From positions 66,381,398-66,445,397 of the forward strand of contig NC_063168.1 in NCBI RefSeq assembly GCF_023159225.1: 64,000 nucleotides of DNA, in the 5' to 3' direction. Shown piece by piece: positions 12,057 to 23,459 of the stretch. The notes below the pieces were generated by a model. The model did not search any database and was not told where the DNA came from. It saw only the letters and a program-made list of their open reading frames with translations. This DNA comes from Perognathus longimembris pacificus (taxonomy: Eukaryota; Chordata; Mammalia; Rodentia; Heteromyidae). The number at the start of each line of letters is the position of its first letter. The stretch's first letter is position 1. Position numbers and translations under genes: made by a program.

Positions 12057-12295
12057 AGATAAAAAGCAAAAGTCATGTCACTGAATTTCCGGTAGCTGCC
12101 ACATGAAGAGAGATACCAAATAGAAATAATTCGTAAGTTAGATACAATTTTACTCAGTGTCTCACTTGGATTTTAACTTGTAGCTCGAAAATCCCATTCA
12201 TGATTATATAGCCTTTGAATTTGTTTCTGGTGCACATTTTCCTTTCTTCCATTAACCTGGATTCTATTACTATTGCATGTTTTCTTAATCTTCTT

Positions 12296-12375
12296 CTTCC
12301 CCTGGTACTAGAATTGTAGACTCAGGGCTTCCTGCTTGTTAGGTAGGTTCTCTACTCAAGCCACATACCTAGTCT
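12296..12375 (-). repeat. ID-like monomer
   Basis: gactcagggcttcctgcttg, ggtaggttctctactcaagc, catacctag: antisense tRNA-type arm alone. Confidence 0.6.
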
Positions 12376-12507
12376 GTCAGTATGTAATTTAAGTGTAGGG
12401 GAGGGGAAAGGAGAACATAAATTTGTTCTACTTAATTTTATATATCACTGACATTGTTTTTCTGTTTATTTGCTCACCTTTTTTCTTGTTCTGTTTTTCT
12501 TTTTTTT

Positions 12508-12703
12508 TTGTCAGTCCTGGGCCTTGGACTCAGGGCCTGAGCACTGTCCCTGGCTTCTTTTTGCTCAAGGCTAGCACTCTGCCACTTGAGCCACAGCACC
12601 ACTTCTGGCCGTTTTCTCTATATGCAATGCTTGGGAATCGAACCCAGGGCTTCATGTATCTGAGGCAAGCACTCTTTACACTAGGCCATATTCCCAGCCC
12701 CAC
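12508..12703 (-). repeat. IDL-Geo SINE
   Basis: Well-preserved antisense dimer; a T8 tract leads into gtcagtcctgggccttgg. Confidence 0.88.
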
Positions 12704-12904
12704 CTTTTTTCTTTTTTACATTTTCATTTCAGCCTCAGATCTTTATTTTACCATTTATGTCCATTATTTGGGGTTTTATTTCTTATAGCATATCTGAGAT
12801 CATCACTGATTTTTTTTAGACTTTCGATAAGTTTGAAAAATGTCATAAACATAGGTTTATGTGAAAAGTTCCTATGATTTTATTAAAATTTGTATTAAGA
12901 ACTA

Positions 12905-12995
12905 ATAAACTTATTTTTTAAATTTCTTTATTAATACAAAGGTGATGTTCAGAGGGGTTACATAAGTCCGGTAAAGAGTACATTTTTAATTACTT
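12905..12995 (-). repeat. L1 3'-end fragment
   Basis: ttattaatacaaaggtgatg, ttcagaggggttacataagt: shares this wording with 51326-51404, a lineage L1 3' UTR motif in antisense. Confidence 0.6.
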
Positions 12996-13003
12996 TTTAT
13001 CCT

Positions 13004-13222
13004 TGCTGGGTGCCATTGTCTCATACCTATAAATTCTATCGAGGAGGCTGAGATCTGAGGATCATGGTTCAAAGCCAGCCTAGGCTGGAAGTCTGGGAGA
13101 CTCCAATTAAGCATCAAGAAAACCAGGAGTAGAGCTATGGCTCAAGTGATAGAGTGCTAGCTAGCTAGCCTTAAGCACAAAAGCTCAGAGACAGCATCCA
13201 GACTCTTGAGTTCAAGCCCAGC
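13004..13222 (+). repeat. B1-Geo SINE
   Basis: Full-length; the Geo arm has a small gctagctagcta expansion in gtgctagcc. Confidence 0.78.
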
Positions 13223-13283
13223 ATATATTATTACAGTGTGAGTCTATTGTACACTAAGTACAAGGATCGAAAAGTAGCTCTGG

Positions 13284-13514
13284 CCCCACGCCCATGGCTC
13301 AGGCCTGTAATCTTAGCTATTCAGGAGGCCGAGATCTGAGGGCCACAGTTCAAAGCCAGCCTGGGCAGGAAAGTCCGTGAGACTCATCTCCAATTAACCA
13401 CCAGGAAACCGGAAGTGGCACTGTGGCTGAAAGTAGTAGAGCCACTAGCAAAGGAGCTCAGGGACAGTGCCCAGGCCCAGAGTTCAAGTCCCACGACTGA
13501 CCAAAAAAAAAAAG
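13284..13514 (+). repeat. B1-Geo SINE
   Basis: Full-length and close to consensus, with poly(A) at 13501-13513. It lacks the ccttg of the Geo tgctagccttgag motif. Confidence 0.82.
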
Positions 13515-14002
13515 TAGCTCAGAAATTTTACTAGCTTTAGCCATGTAACTTTTTAAAACAAAAGCAGCATTTCCAATATTCCACTGAAAATTTATTTCCT
13601 ATTTTCAGACCACATACTCATGAGATTATTTCCTTCTCATGTACCTGGGAATAATAAATCCCATGGAAGAAGGGAAGGGCAAGTGCTTTACATTGTTAAA
13701 CTACAAAACATGGAAGTTAAACACAACTTCAATAAGACACACCATCTGTACAGGTTGAAAGTATTGCTAATGACCAACTATTCTAGTGTCTAATTTTAGT
13801 ACAAGCTTCAATTTTTTTCAAGTTTTTAGAAAGAAATCTTAACTAGATTATGATTAGAATCATTTCTAGGTGTATTTTTCCTAGTAGATTAGAAACAAGA
13901 AAGCCTAGGTCTTTCTCTGCAGTATTAAAGGTACTCTGACTCCTGTACTCAGGCTAGAGACCCTGTTTTTGTTTGGCTTTTCTTGGTTTATGGTTGATTG
14001 GT

Positions 14003-14206
14003 CACTTTTTTCCAATACTGGGGCTCGAATTCAGGGCTTTTTTGCTCAGTGCTGGCATTCTACCTCGTGAGCCATACCTTCTCTTTCTGCTTTTCACTTA
14101 TTAATTGAAGGTTTTTCCTGCCCTGGGATTGGCTTCAAACCTCCGTCAAGATTTCAGCCTCCTGAGTAGATAGGATCACAGGTGTGCATACCACTAGTAC
14201 CTGGCT
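14003..14206 (-). repeat. B1-Geo SINE
   Basis: Antisense; a deletion removed the cctggactgtccc block of the Geo arm. Confidence 0.7.
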
Positions 14207-14226
14207 TTGTTTTTTGTTGTTGGGTT

Positions 14227-14431
14227 TTTTTTTTTTTGGCCAGTCTTGGGCCTTGGACTCAGGGCCAGAGCACTGTCCCTGGCTTCCTTTTGCTCAAGGC
14301 TAGCACTCTGCCACTTGAGCCACAGCGCCACTTCTGGCCATTTTCTGTATATGTGGTGCTGGGGAATCGAACCCAGGGCCTCATGTATACGAGGCAAGCT
14401 CTCTTGCCACTAGGCCATATCCCCAGTCCCG
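14227..14431 (-). repeat. IDL-Geo SINE, young subfamily
   Basis: Antisense dimer with T11 head and near-consensus wording (gtgctggggaatcgaaccc, catgtatacgaggc, ggccatatccccag). Confidence 0.9.
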
Positions 14432-14542
14432 TTGGGGTTTTTTTTTGTTGTTTGCTTTTTATCCAGATGTCAATGAATATTCTGGTAGTTGTATCTGAGT
14501 GGCTTTATTTCTTGGTGGTTTGGTTTGGTTTTGTTTATTTTG

Positions 14543-14748
14543 TTGTTGATGGGACTTGAACTCAGGGCCTGGGCACTGTCCCTGAGCTCCTTTGGTCAAG
14601 GCTAGCAGTCTACCACTTTGAGCCACAGCTCCACTTGCAGTTTTCTAGTGGCTAATTGAAGATAAGAGTCTCTTGGGCTTTCCTGCCTGGGCTGGCTTTG
14701 AATCGTGATCTTTACTTAGATCACAGGCTCCTGCCACCAGCACCTGGC
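14543..14748 (-). repeat. B1-Geo SINE
   Basis: Antisense full-length except a loss in gatcctcagatctcagcc. Confidence 0.8.
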
Positions 14749-14769
14749 AAACTATATTTTGTTGTTGTT

Positions 14770-14980
14770 GTTTAAGTCAGTTGTGGGGCTTGAACTCAAG
14801 GCCTGGGCTCTGAGCCTAAGATCTTTTGCTCAAGACTATCATTCTACCACTTTGAACCACATCTCCATTTCCTTGTTTTGCTTTTTGTTTTTCCAAAACT
14901 GATACTCAGACTTAGTATCTGATGTTTTCACTCATTGGTTGGTGCTGTACCACCTGAGCCACACCTTCAACCCTTTTTTT
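14770..14980 (-). repeat. B1-Geo SINE, Geo arm plus scrambled left part
   Basis: The Geo arm is clear (ggggcttgaactcaaggcct, ctaccactttgaaccac). The left part has a second short tRNA-type piece (gtgctgtaccacctgagcc). Confidence 0.6.
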
Positions 14981-15539
14981 TCTGACAAGTAATTTTTATC
15001 CTCTAGGTTTCTGCATTAATAGATCTATTATTTTGCTGCTCCCAGACAGTGTGTTCTTTGAGCATTGTGTCCAAACCATTATCTTTAGAGTACAGTTGAT
15101 TAGTAACCCTTATCTGACCAGACATTTCAGGCTGAGATATTTGTATATATTCAGTGAGAATACCTTGGGAATGTAATCTTAGCCTCAACACAAAATTGAT
15201 TCATATGCACTTTATACACATGGGCTGATGGTAATTTTATACTTTTTTTTCTACTTTAACCTGTCATGTGAGGGCAGGTATGAATTATTTTTACTGATGG
15301 TATCTTACTTGCTTGCAAAATTTTGTGGAGTTCACATATGCAGTTTTTGTGTTAAGGTATAGTTAACTGTAGTACACTGTGAAAATGAAGTTTGTAGCAC
15401 AGAATAGATTGGTTTTATTTTAGCCAAGTGTCTTACATGTACTGTTCTTCAGAGTTAATTACATCTTTCACCATACCTTTCTAGTTCAGCCATTCTCCTA
15501 CACTGAACAGACCCATGGAGAGAAATAGTATCAATAGTA

Positions 15540-15746
15540 TCGGTAACTAGTGATTCACTCCTGTAAAACCTAAAATACTGAGGAGGCTGAGATCTGAGGG
15601 TTGTGATTCAAAGCCAGCTCTGGCAGACAATTTGTAAGAGACTCACCTCCAATTAAAAGCAAAAAGCCAGAAGTGGAGCCATGGCTTAAATGGTAAAATG
15701 CCAACCTTGAGCAGCAAAGCCTAGTTGAGAGCATGAATGCTTGAGC
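15540..15746 (+). repeat. B1-Geo SINE
   Basis: Full-length but diverged in the Geo arm. Confidence 0.72.
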
Positions 15747-15780
15747 TGTGTGTGTATTTTATGATTTCAAGATTACACAA

Positions 15781-15987
15781 ATTTTTTTTTTTTTTTGCCA
15801 GTCCTGGGCTTGGACTCAGGGCCTGAGCACTGTCCCTGGCTTCTTTTTGCTCAAGGCTAGCGCTCTACCACTTGAGCCACAGCGACACTTCTGGCCATTT
15901 TCTGTATATGTGGTGCTGGGGAATTGAAACCAGGGCCTCATGTATACGAGGCAAGCACTCTTGCCACTAGGCCATATCCCCAGCCCC
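15781..15987 (-). repeat. IDL-Geo SINE, young subfamily
   Basis: Antisense with T15 head. Flanks acacaaat at 15776 and tacacaaatt at 15988 look like its target-site duplication. Confidence 0.9.
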
Positions 15988-16036
15988 TACACAAATTCTT
16001 ATTAATAATCATATGTAAAAACAAAAACAAAAATCT

Positions 16037-16276
16037 TAGCCAGGCACCAGTGGCTCAGCTCACGCCTATAATCCAAATTACTCAGGAGGCTGAGATAGGA
16101 TTGCAGCTCAAAGGCAACCCAGGCAAGAAAGTCTGTGTGATGCCTTTATCTCCAGTAAACTACCAAAGAAGCCAGAGTGGAGCTTTGTCTCACATGGTAG
16201 AGTGCTAGCCTTGAGCAAAAGAATATCAGGAATAGTGCCCAGGCCCTCATTTCAAGTCTCAAGACTACACTCAAAA
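16037..16276 (+). repeat. B1-Geo SINE
   Basis: Full-length; the left arm has a small gctcagctcacg duplication. Confidence 0.75.
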
Positions 16277-17007
16277 AAGATAAGTCAAGTGAAATTTACT
16301 TTTTTCCATTGTTCATATTAAGCAACTAGTAGAAGCTTACTCTACTACTCTTTATTGTTTTGGCTAAGAGGTAAGAGAATCATTTTTCAGTGTCTTGTGG
16401 AAACTTCATTGTTCATAGAAGGTGGTGTGGTTTTTGCATAAGATAGAATTCAGGTAGTTTTTAAACCACATAAAACCTGCCTTTAATAGACTAGTAGAAT
16501 TGACAAGTCTATGTACACAAAAATTGATGTAGCATGAGACAAGTCTAATATTTAAAATGGTTTATACATTAATACTTGGTCTTTAAAATCCTCTGATAAA
16601 TGGGGACAGATTATAAAGTATCTCCTGTAATGATGATTTCTCCCTTACCCACAAAAATACGTACATGTATTCATACGCACATGCATGCATGCATTTGTTC
16701 ATTCAAGCTTAAGTAATAGACAAAAAAAATACAAATGAAATGGAAAATTATAACCTTTTATTTTGTATTATGGATCTTTTGGGTTATAGCTGTAGCTGAT
16801 GTGTTAAGTATGTTATGATATTAAATATTTCCTACAAAATAAGGCAGACTACAATTATTCAGACATAAAATGTACTAATTTGTTGGGCTTCTTGAAATAA
16901 GTTTCCTTAAACATTATCACTCAAGTAAAATGTAAATGTATGTGTCTCATGAAGCATCATAAAATAGTTCATACTTGCCTTTAAAAAACCATAACGTTAT
17001 ACTGTGT

Positions 17008-17052
17008 GTATATATATATATATATATATACATGGATACATATATATTATGT
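17008..17052. repeat. (TA)n microsatellite
   Basis: About 12 TA units, then catggatacatatatattatg. Confidence 0.85.
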
Positions 17053-17150
17053 ATACATACAAAAGGTTATTTTAATGTGAGGGGAAATGAATAAAAAAAC
17101 ATTTGAGTCATGTATATATTAGTCTAGAAATAAATACTTGTCTTATTGCA

Positions 17151-17340
17151 ATTTTTTTCCCCCAGTCTTGGGACTTGAACTCATGGCCTGGGCACTGTCC
17201 CTGAGCTTCTTTGTGATTAACGCTACCATTCTACCACTTGCGCCACAGCACCACTTACACCTCTTTCTGTTTATGTGGTACTGAGGAATCAAACCCAGGG
17301 CTTCGTGAATGCTAGGCAAGCTATCACTCAGCAACATAAT
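17151..17340 (-). repeat. IDL-Geo SINE, older subfamily
   Basis: Antisense; the ID arm end is diverged (ctatcactcagcaacat). Confidence 0.75.
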
Positions 17341-17486
17341 GACATTGCACTTTCATTTTCTTCATCTTTCACCATTTCTGTGCATGTTCTATATGTTTAT
17401 AAACATATCTAACATAAAGTAGTCTAGCTAATGTATGATTGATTTTTTTTTTAAGAGGGGGAAAATCAAGGATAGCATTTATATTA

Positions 17487-18135
17487 ATTTGCTAGGGCCA
17501 CTAAAAATTACCACAGACATGGAAAACTAAGCTAGGTGACTTCAAGCAACAGAAATATATATTGCAGTTGTGAAAGCTACAAGTCTGAAATGAATGTAAG
17601 TATGGATTGCTATGAAGGCTCTAGAGAAGAGTCTTTGCTAGCTTCTGGTAGTCACTGTGACAATTTTGTCTTCTGTGGCTTGTAGATGCATAACTATTAT
17701 TCCACAGTGGGCTTTCTCCATAGGTGTAGTTTCACTGGATTAGAACCCCTCTAATGACTTACTTTGTTGTGCTGGTTCTGAAGCTTGAACTGAGGGCCTA
17801 AGCACTGTCCCTGAGTTGGTTGTTTTGGGGTATTTTTCCACTCGAGGCTAGTACTCTACCACTTGAGCCATAGCTCCAGTTCCACTGTTTGTTGGTTATT
17901 TTGAGACAAGTGTCTCACAGACTTTTCTGCCTAGTCTTACTTTGAACAGTGATCCTCAGATCTCAGCTTTCTAAGTAGCTGGGCTTACAGGTGTGAGCCA
18001 GTAGAATCCAGCTCTAATAACTATTTTTTAACTTAATTAAATTTGCAAATGTCTTTGCACATTTACAATCATGTTCACAGGTACTAGAGATTGGAACTTG
18101 AACAACTTTGGAAGGAGGGACACAGTTCAACCTTG
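17487..18135 (-). mobile_element. MaLR-type LTR remnant (MLT1-like), split by a SINE
   Basis: ttaatttgctagggccacta, accacagacatggaaaacta and the end ggagggacacagttcaacc match the reverse orientation of an ERVL-MaLR LTR as I remember the family. No retroviral coding sequence accompanies it. The insertion at 17768-18016 splits it. Confidence 0.65.
17768..18016 (-). repeat. B1-Geo SINE inside LTR remnant
   Basis: Antisense copy; the Geo arm has a 20-base gttttggggtatttttcc insertion. Confidence 0.78.
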
Positions 18136-18343
18136 TTCATCTAACCAAGTACTTCCTCTTAAGCTAGTTGGATAATGGATAGTTAGAAGCTAATCACACC
18201 TTAAATGATTTAGTACCCCTGTTAATGCCTTAGTACCTATTTTTACATTCAAGTTATAATTCATTCATAAATGAGGATGAAATTGACTAAATCTTACTAT
18301 ACAATATCTAGTTAATACATGTTCAGTAATTTTGGAGGATAAG

Positions 18344-18584
18344 TCTTTTTCTTTTCTTTTTTTTTCTTTTCTTTCTTTTTTTTTTCTTTTTTTTTTTTTC
18401 CATTCCTGGGGCTTGGACTCAGGGCCTGAGCACTGTCCCTGGCTTCTTTTTGCTCAAGGCTAGCACTCTGCCACTTGAGCCACAGCACCACTTCTGGCCT
18501 TTTCTATATATGTGGTGCTGAGGAACCCAGGGCTTCATGTGTACAAGGCGAGCACTCTTACCACTAGGCCATATTCCCAGCCCC
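18344..18584 (-). repeat. IDL-Geo SINE with long T-rich head
   Basis: A TTTTTCTTTTC-type tract (18344-18399) is the decayed poly(A) tail. A small deletion follows gctgaggaa in the ID arm. Confidence 0.85.
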
Positions 18585-18711
18585 CATAGTAAGTCATTTT
18601 ATTCAGTATATCATAAGAATGATAGTGAATATTCAAGGAATACTTTGCCTTTTTTAAAGTTATGAACAAAAGGATAACAAGGCTGTATTATCTAAATTGA
18701 AAGCTAAAGCC

Positions 18712-18940
18712 AAGGTGCTGGTTGGTTGGTCACGCCTATAATTCTAGCTGCTCCAGAGGTAGATGTCTGAGGATCATGGTTCAAAGCCAGCTTGGACAGG
18801 AAAGGCTGGAAGACTTTTCTCCAGTTAACCACCAGAAAATTGGTGGTATTGTGGCTCAAAGTGGTAGAGTTCTAGCCATGAGCAAAATTGCTCACAGACA
18901 GTGTCCACACCCCAAGTTCAAGCCCTATGACTGACCAAGG
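18712..18940 (+). repeat. B1-Geo SINE
   Basis: Full-length, ending ctatgactgaccaagg; a ggaaggagggagggagg tail follows. Confidence 0.78.
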
Positions 18941-19253
18941 AAGGAGGGAGGGAGGAAGTTGAATAACAATCACAATTGTTTTTCTTCCTCAATGAAATCT
19001 GCTATATGACTTGAGCTCTCACAGTCAATCCTATACTGTCAGCTGAAACATGTGCCATCCAAGGTGATTTGTATACATAATGAAAAGTACTGTTTTTGAA
19101 ATAAATGTCTTTGCCCACTTCTCAACTTTGGTTTGCCTACTAATACCAAGAAACATGCAGATAGATGTGTACTGAACAGTCAGGTTACCCATGACTACTA
19201 AAGTATACTGTTCCAAAAATGTTCCAACGTGTTCCACTTTTGAAAAAAAAAAT

Positions 19254-19446
19254 GGGGCTGGGAATGTGGCTTAGTGGTAGAGTGCTTGCTAGCATGCATG
19301 AAGCCCTGGGTTCAATTCCTCAGCACCACATAAACAGAAAAGGCAGGAAGTGGCACTGTGGCTCAAATGGTAGAGTGCTAGCCTTGAGCAAAAAGAAGCT
19401 CAGGGACAGTGCTCAGGTCCTGAGTCCAAGCCCCAGGACTGGCTAA
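19254..19446 (+). repeat. IDL-Geo SINE, first of a tandem pair
   Basis: Full dimer of the 'gaatgtggcttagtggtagag' subfamily; no A tail before the next copy. Confidence 0.87.
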
Positions 19447-19460
19447 GCGGGGGAGGGTGG

Positions 19461-19675
19461 GGGCTGGGAATGTGGCTTAGTGGTAGGTACAGTGCTTGCC
19501 TAGCAGGCATTAAGCCCTGGGTTCAATTCCTCAGTACCACATAAACAAAAAAGCCGTAAGTGTGGCACTGTGGCTCAAATGGTAGAATGTTAGCCTTGAG
19601 CAAAACAAGCTCAGGGACAGTACCCCGGCTCTGAGTTCAAGGCCCAGGACTGGCCAAAAAAAAAAAAAAAAAAGG
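19461..19675 (+). repeat. IDL-Geo SINE, second of a tandem pair
   Basis: Same subfamily and orientation, 15 bases after the first, with an A18-type tail at about 19657-19673. Confidence 0.87.
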
Positions 19676-20117
19676 TGACATGAAGCTTGCAATACAGCTG
19701 AGCTTTAGATGACCTGCCTCTTGCATACAGTGTGATGAGTTTGAGCCCTAATGGGGGTGGGGCAAAACTAAAAGCACTATATGTCTTGGGCTTTATGAAC
19801 CTTGGACTTCTATGAATTAGATGTAACAATGCCATGAAAGGAAGCACCCTCAGTTTATACTTTTCCTACCCCTTAAAAATTATTTCTACTGGTAAAATTA
19901 TAAGGTATTTACCTTCATTGAGTTATGAACAGATTTAAAGTAGGCCTATGTAAGGCAAATGCTAATGATGGTCAGTCCTATAATCCTAGAGATGACTGGG
20001 GTCAAGGTTCAAAAAAAGCCAAGCAAGAGACCCCAAATTCAACCCTGATACTGGTATAGAAAAAGAAATCCACCTAGGTAAATAGCATACAGAGGCAGCA
20101 GCACACTATGTATGCTA

Positions 20118-20222
20118 AGCTCTGATTGGTAGCTTCCACCTGTAATTCTGTGCAACAGGAGGCTGAGACCTGAAGGATCATGGTTCAGCAACCCAGGCTG
20201 AAGACTGGAGACTGTAGCTCTT
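20118..20222 (+). repeat. B1 left arm only
   Basis: ctgattggtagcttccacct to actggagactg, truncated before the Geo arm. Confidence 0.6.
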
Positions 20223-21593
20223 TAATCTTGTATTGTTTCAGGTTATTTTTTAAATTATCTTAAATTTGTTTTTTTGTGGTTTTTTTTTTTTTTTTACTCC
20301 TATTGAAGTTATTGGGAAGGGAAGATATCCATTCCTGGGTAAAATTGTTTCTTTTTTGTAGTTGGGACTATGAATCAAAGCCCAAAACAGTTTTGCAGGT
20401 TGAGTGTTGGAAGCTGACAGAATAGAATAAAGGACTGCCTAGCTGTAGTACACATTATAAGGTAGTAGTGAAAAATTAGAGTATTTCTAAAAAAATTTTT
20501 AACTGGGTTAAAAAATGGAGTGTATACTGCAGCATTATGCCATCAATTTTTAGTATGAAATAATAAAATAGCCTTTGAAAGGAGAAATACAATTGATGTG
20601 TGAAAACCAGATTAGAATGAGAAACCAAACACTCCTGCCCTGGACACAGTGGCTAGAGAACCCCAGGGTAACTCATGCTTATTACATTATTAGAAGAACC
20701 AAATGATGATGAGTTGTTAGAAGTTCTCTGCGGAACTGTATAAACAGAAATAATAGCATCTAGAGGATTATACTTTGAGCATTTCTTTCATCCATAGCAC
20801 TGAAATAGTTACATAGAACTGGAACAAACATGAGGACTTGTTAGTAATACTGATGTGTAAGATGGATTGTTAAATTACACAATTTTAAAGTCATTCTAGA
20901 ATAAGACTTTCGGCAAGTTAATGTTCCATGAGACATTTATGGTCTATTATCACTCAGTAGATGTTTATTGTGCATCTACATACAATCTGACAGACATCTT
21001 TCTAGGCAACAAGTATCTAACATGTGAGCCTGAAATCTCTGACATTGAAGAAGGGGACCAATGACACAGATGTGTAATAAATCTAGGATCATAGAGACAA
21101 AGAATGAAAGAAGAAAGCTCTTAACATGATTTGACACTTCAGGATTAAAACCTGTACTGCTCCTTGTCCTTACAGCTCCTTTGTGTAGCTTTGCACTGAC
21201 AGTGTGTCCTTTGGATCATCTCTACCCAGTGGTTTGGACTATGTAGCATTACTTTATGTTGAGTTGGTATATAATAGCAAAAAGCTGATGATGGATTTAT
21301 TTTCCCTACTAAAACTGCATTTTATAATTGTCTTTACATTTTTATTTTTTAAAAGGACACTGTCAAGTATTTTTAAACTGTTGATTACAATGATAATAAT
21401 TCCTACTCGATTTTTTATTTGTTTCTATTAACTGCCCTTTAATTTTTTTAGTAGAGTAATACATAAGTTAGAGGCTTTTTATTCATTTGTCTTAAGTGGT
21501 TAATTAAGGCTCTTGGAATAACTTCTGTATAGTTTCTAATTAATAGAGTACTTTTAATTAAAATTTTAAAGCCTTTAAAAAAATCTATAACAA

Positions 21594-21850
21594 GCTGGGC
21601 ACTGGTGGCTCATATGTGTAATCCTAGCTACTCAGGAGGCTGAGATCTGACAATCACGATTCAAAGCCAGCCTGGACAGGAAAGTCCGTGAGTCTCTTAC
21701 TTCTAATTAACCACCAGAAAACTGGAAGTAACACTGTGACTCAAAGTGGTAGAGCGTAGCCTTGAGCAGAAGAGCTCAGGGACAGCACCCAGGCCCAGAG
21801 TTCCAGCCCCACGACCAAAACACACACACACACGCACGCACGCACGCACA
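21594..21850 (+). repeat. B1-Geo SINE with CA/CG tail
   Basis: Near-consensus copy; the tail has become (CA)n then (CGCA)n. Confidence 0.85.
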
Positions 21851-22065
21851 GTGTGGATTTTTATGTTTGAAGCATTAATGAATTCACTCAGAAATAATTT
21901 GCCTTAACATAACATGTGGCAGTGCATTTTTCTTTTTTTAACAACAAAGAAAAATAAACATTTTCTTTGTTTCCTGAAGTTCATTTGGCAGTGTGTTTTT
22001 CAGGCAGTCTGAAAAATACAGATTGAACTGTCAGTGTTAATCTATAAACTCTGCAAATAAAGTTT

Positions 22066-22147
22066 GCCCTGTGTTGGTAAGGATCAAACCCAGAGCCTAT
22101 CCATCCAAGTAAAGTGCTCTACCACTGAGTTATATCCTCAACCTGCA
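22066..22147 (-). repeat. ID-like monomer
   Basis: ggatcaaacccagagcctat, aagtgctctaccactgagtt, atatcctcaacc: antisense tRNA-type arm. Confidence 0.7.
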
Positions 22148-22521
22148 AATAAATTTTATTCAAACAATGTCAGTGGCTTCAAATCTAAATTTACTAGCTA
22201 CCTATAATAATGTGCTTGCTTATCAGTATGACAAAGTTTTGTTGATTATTTTAGGATTCTGGTATTGAAATGAATAAGACTACATCCTTTAATTACTTTT
22301 TTATCTAAGTTTTAGGGAACAAATACAAAGTTATTTTTCTATTGTTTTTTTTTAATAACAGCTACATACATTATGTGTGTGTGGTGTTTCCTTCCAAGTT
22401 TAATTTCCTGTCATTAAAAAAATAGGAATTAATGGGAAAAATACTTTGTTACTGACTGCATTTGTCACTCTTTAGAGTGGCTTCATGAAAAATGCTTACT
22501 AAGCGTAGTACTTTGTTCTAG

Positions 22522-22789
22522 GAGGATTGACAAACGGTAGTGGTCGATATATCTCTGCAGCGCCTGGAGCAGAAGCAAAATATCGAAGTGCTTCAAACAC
22601 TTCCAGTTTATTTAGCTCCAGCAGCCAGCTCTTTCCTCCTTCTCGACTTCGGTATAATAGGTCTGATATTATGCCTTCTGGCCGAAGTAGATTATTAGAA
22701 GACTTCAGAAACAATCGTTTCCCAAACCTTCAACTTAGAGACTTGATTGGACATATTGTTGAGTTTTCTCAAGACCAGCATGGTTCAAG
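22522..22789 (+). CDS. PUM2: PUM2 coding exon, start of Pumilio homology domain
   Basis: A 268-nt exon with acceptor ttctag and donor gtaagt. It encodes [20 protein letters not shown], a Ser-rich linker ([19 protein letters not shown]), then [18 protein letters not shown] and [27 protein letters not shown] marks the N-terminal cap of the Pumilio domain, and HGSR begins the RNA-contacting helix of repeat 1. The terminal Arg codon is split by the intron (AG|A), so the repeat-1 recognition motif SRFIQ is assembled only after splicing. Confidence 0.97.
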
Positions 22790-22837
22790 GTAAGTAGTAA
22801 TGATCCATAATCTATTTTACCAGTTTTTCATTTTTGC

Positions 22838-23332
22838 TTTAATAGAGGTCAGGGGAGAGCTGTTCATTGAACGCTGGGCCTCACTCAAGCATACTAGTCA
22901 GATGCTGTACCCTAGAGCCATACCTTCTGCCCCCTTTTGCATGCCTGTTTTTTTTGGGGGGGGGCAGTCCTGGGCCTTGGACTCAGGGCCTGAGCACTGT
23001 CCCTGGCTTCTTCCCGCTCAAGGCTAGCACTCCGCCACTTGAGCCACAGCGCTGCTTCTGGCCGTTTTCTGTATATGTGGTGCTGGGGAATCGAACCTAG
23101 GGCCTCGTGTATCCGAGGCAGGCACTCTTGCCACTAGGCTATATCCCCAGCCCTGCATGCCTGTTTTGAAACTCACTTTATGCTGAGGCTGGCAGACATT
23201 CACCACTGTATTGCCATTGGTTGAGATGGAGTCTTGAACTTTTGGTCCAGACTGGGCTTGAACCATAATCTTCTTTGTGTCTTACACATAACCAGAATTA
23301 TGGCTTGAGCCCACAGTACAGTGACTGGCATC
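22838..23332 (-). repeat. Old B1-Geo SINE interrupted by a younger SINE
   Basis: The outer element is degenerate (agatgctgtaccctagagcc before the insertion; gggcttgaaccataatctt after it). Its halves flank the insertion at 22952-23153. Confidence 0.55.
22952..23153 (-). repeat. IDL-Geo SINE with perfect 14-base target duplication
   Basis: tgcatgcctgtttt at 22938-22951 and 23154-23167 flanks the copy exactly. Shares cttcccgctc, gaacctagggcctcgtg and aggctatatcc with the copy at 25914-26118. Confidence 0.92.
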
Positions 23333-23459
23333 CTTTTTACCTTTGAACAATTGCTACCATATATTTTTCTTACATATGCTCATCTAATCTACATTAATAT
23401 TGGAACCTTTATATAAAACAACTTTTTTTAACATTATAACAAGTTACCAAAACTACAGG

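Larger units (their letters stand above)
6969..22521 (+). other. PUM2: PUM2 intron, 15.5 kb, SINE-rich
   Basis: The largest visible intron. Positions 6970-8480 are unique AT-rich sequence. From 8.5 to 20.2 kb it holds about two dozen SINEs on both strands, one MaLR LTR remnant and an L1 scrap. Positions 16280-17000, 20225-21590 and 22150-22520 are mostly unique. No alternative exon was identified. Confidence 0.88.

Noticed and set aside
14390..14420. CTCF-like gccactaggcc in the ID arms of antisense IDL-Geo copies
   Set aside because: Only part of the core is matched (ggcc in place of gggggc), it is common to every copy, and I cannot score it. B2-like CTCF dispersal by this SINE is therefore not claimed.
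14182..14559. Recurrent ORFs reading like GPWTQGQSTVPGFLLLKAS or KWQSASLEQKEARDSAQAL
   Set aside because: These are translations of IDL-Geo SINE copies, seen over and over at unrelated positions; they are not a gene family.
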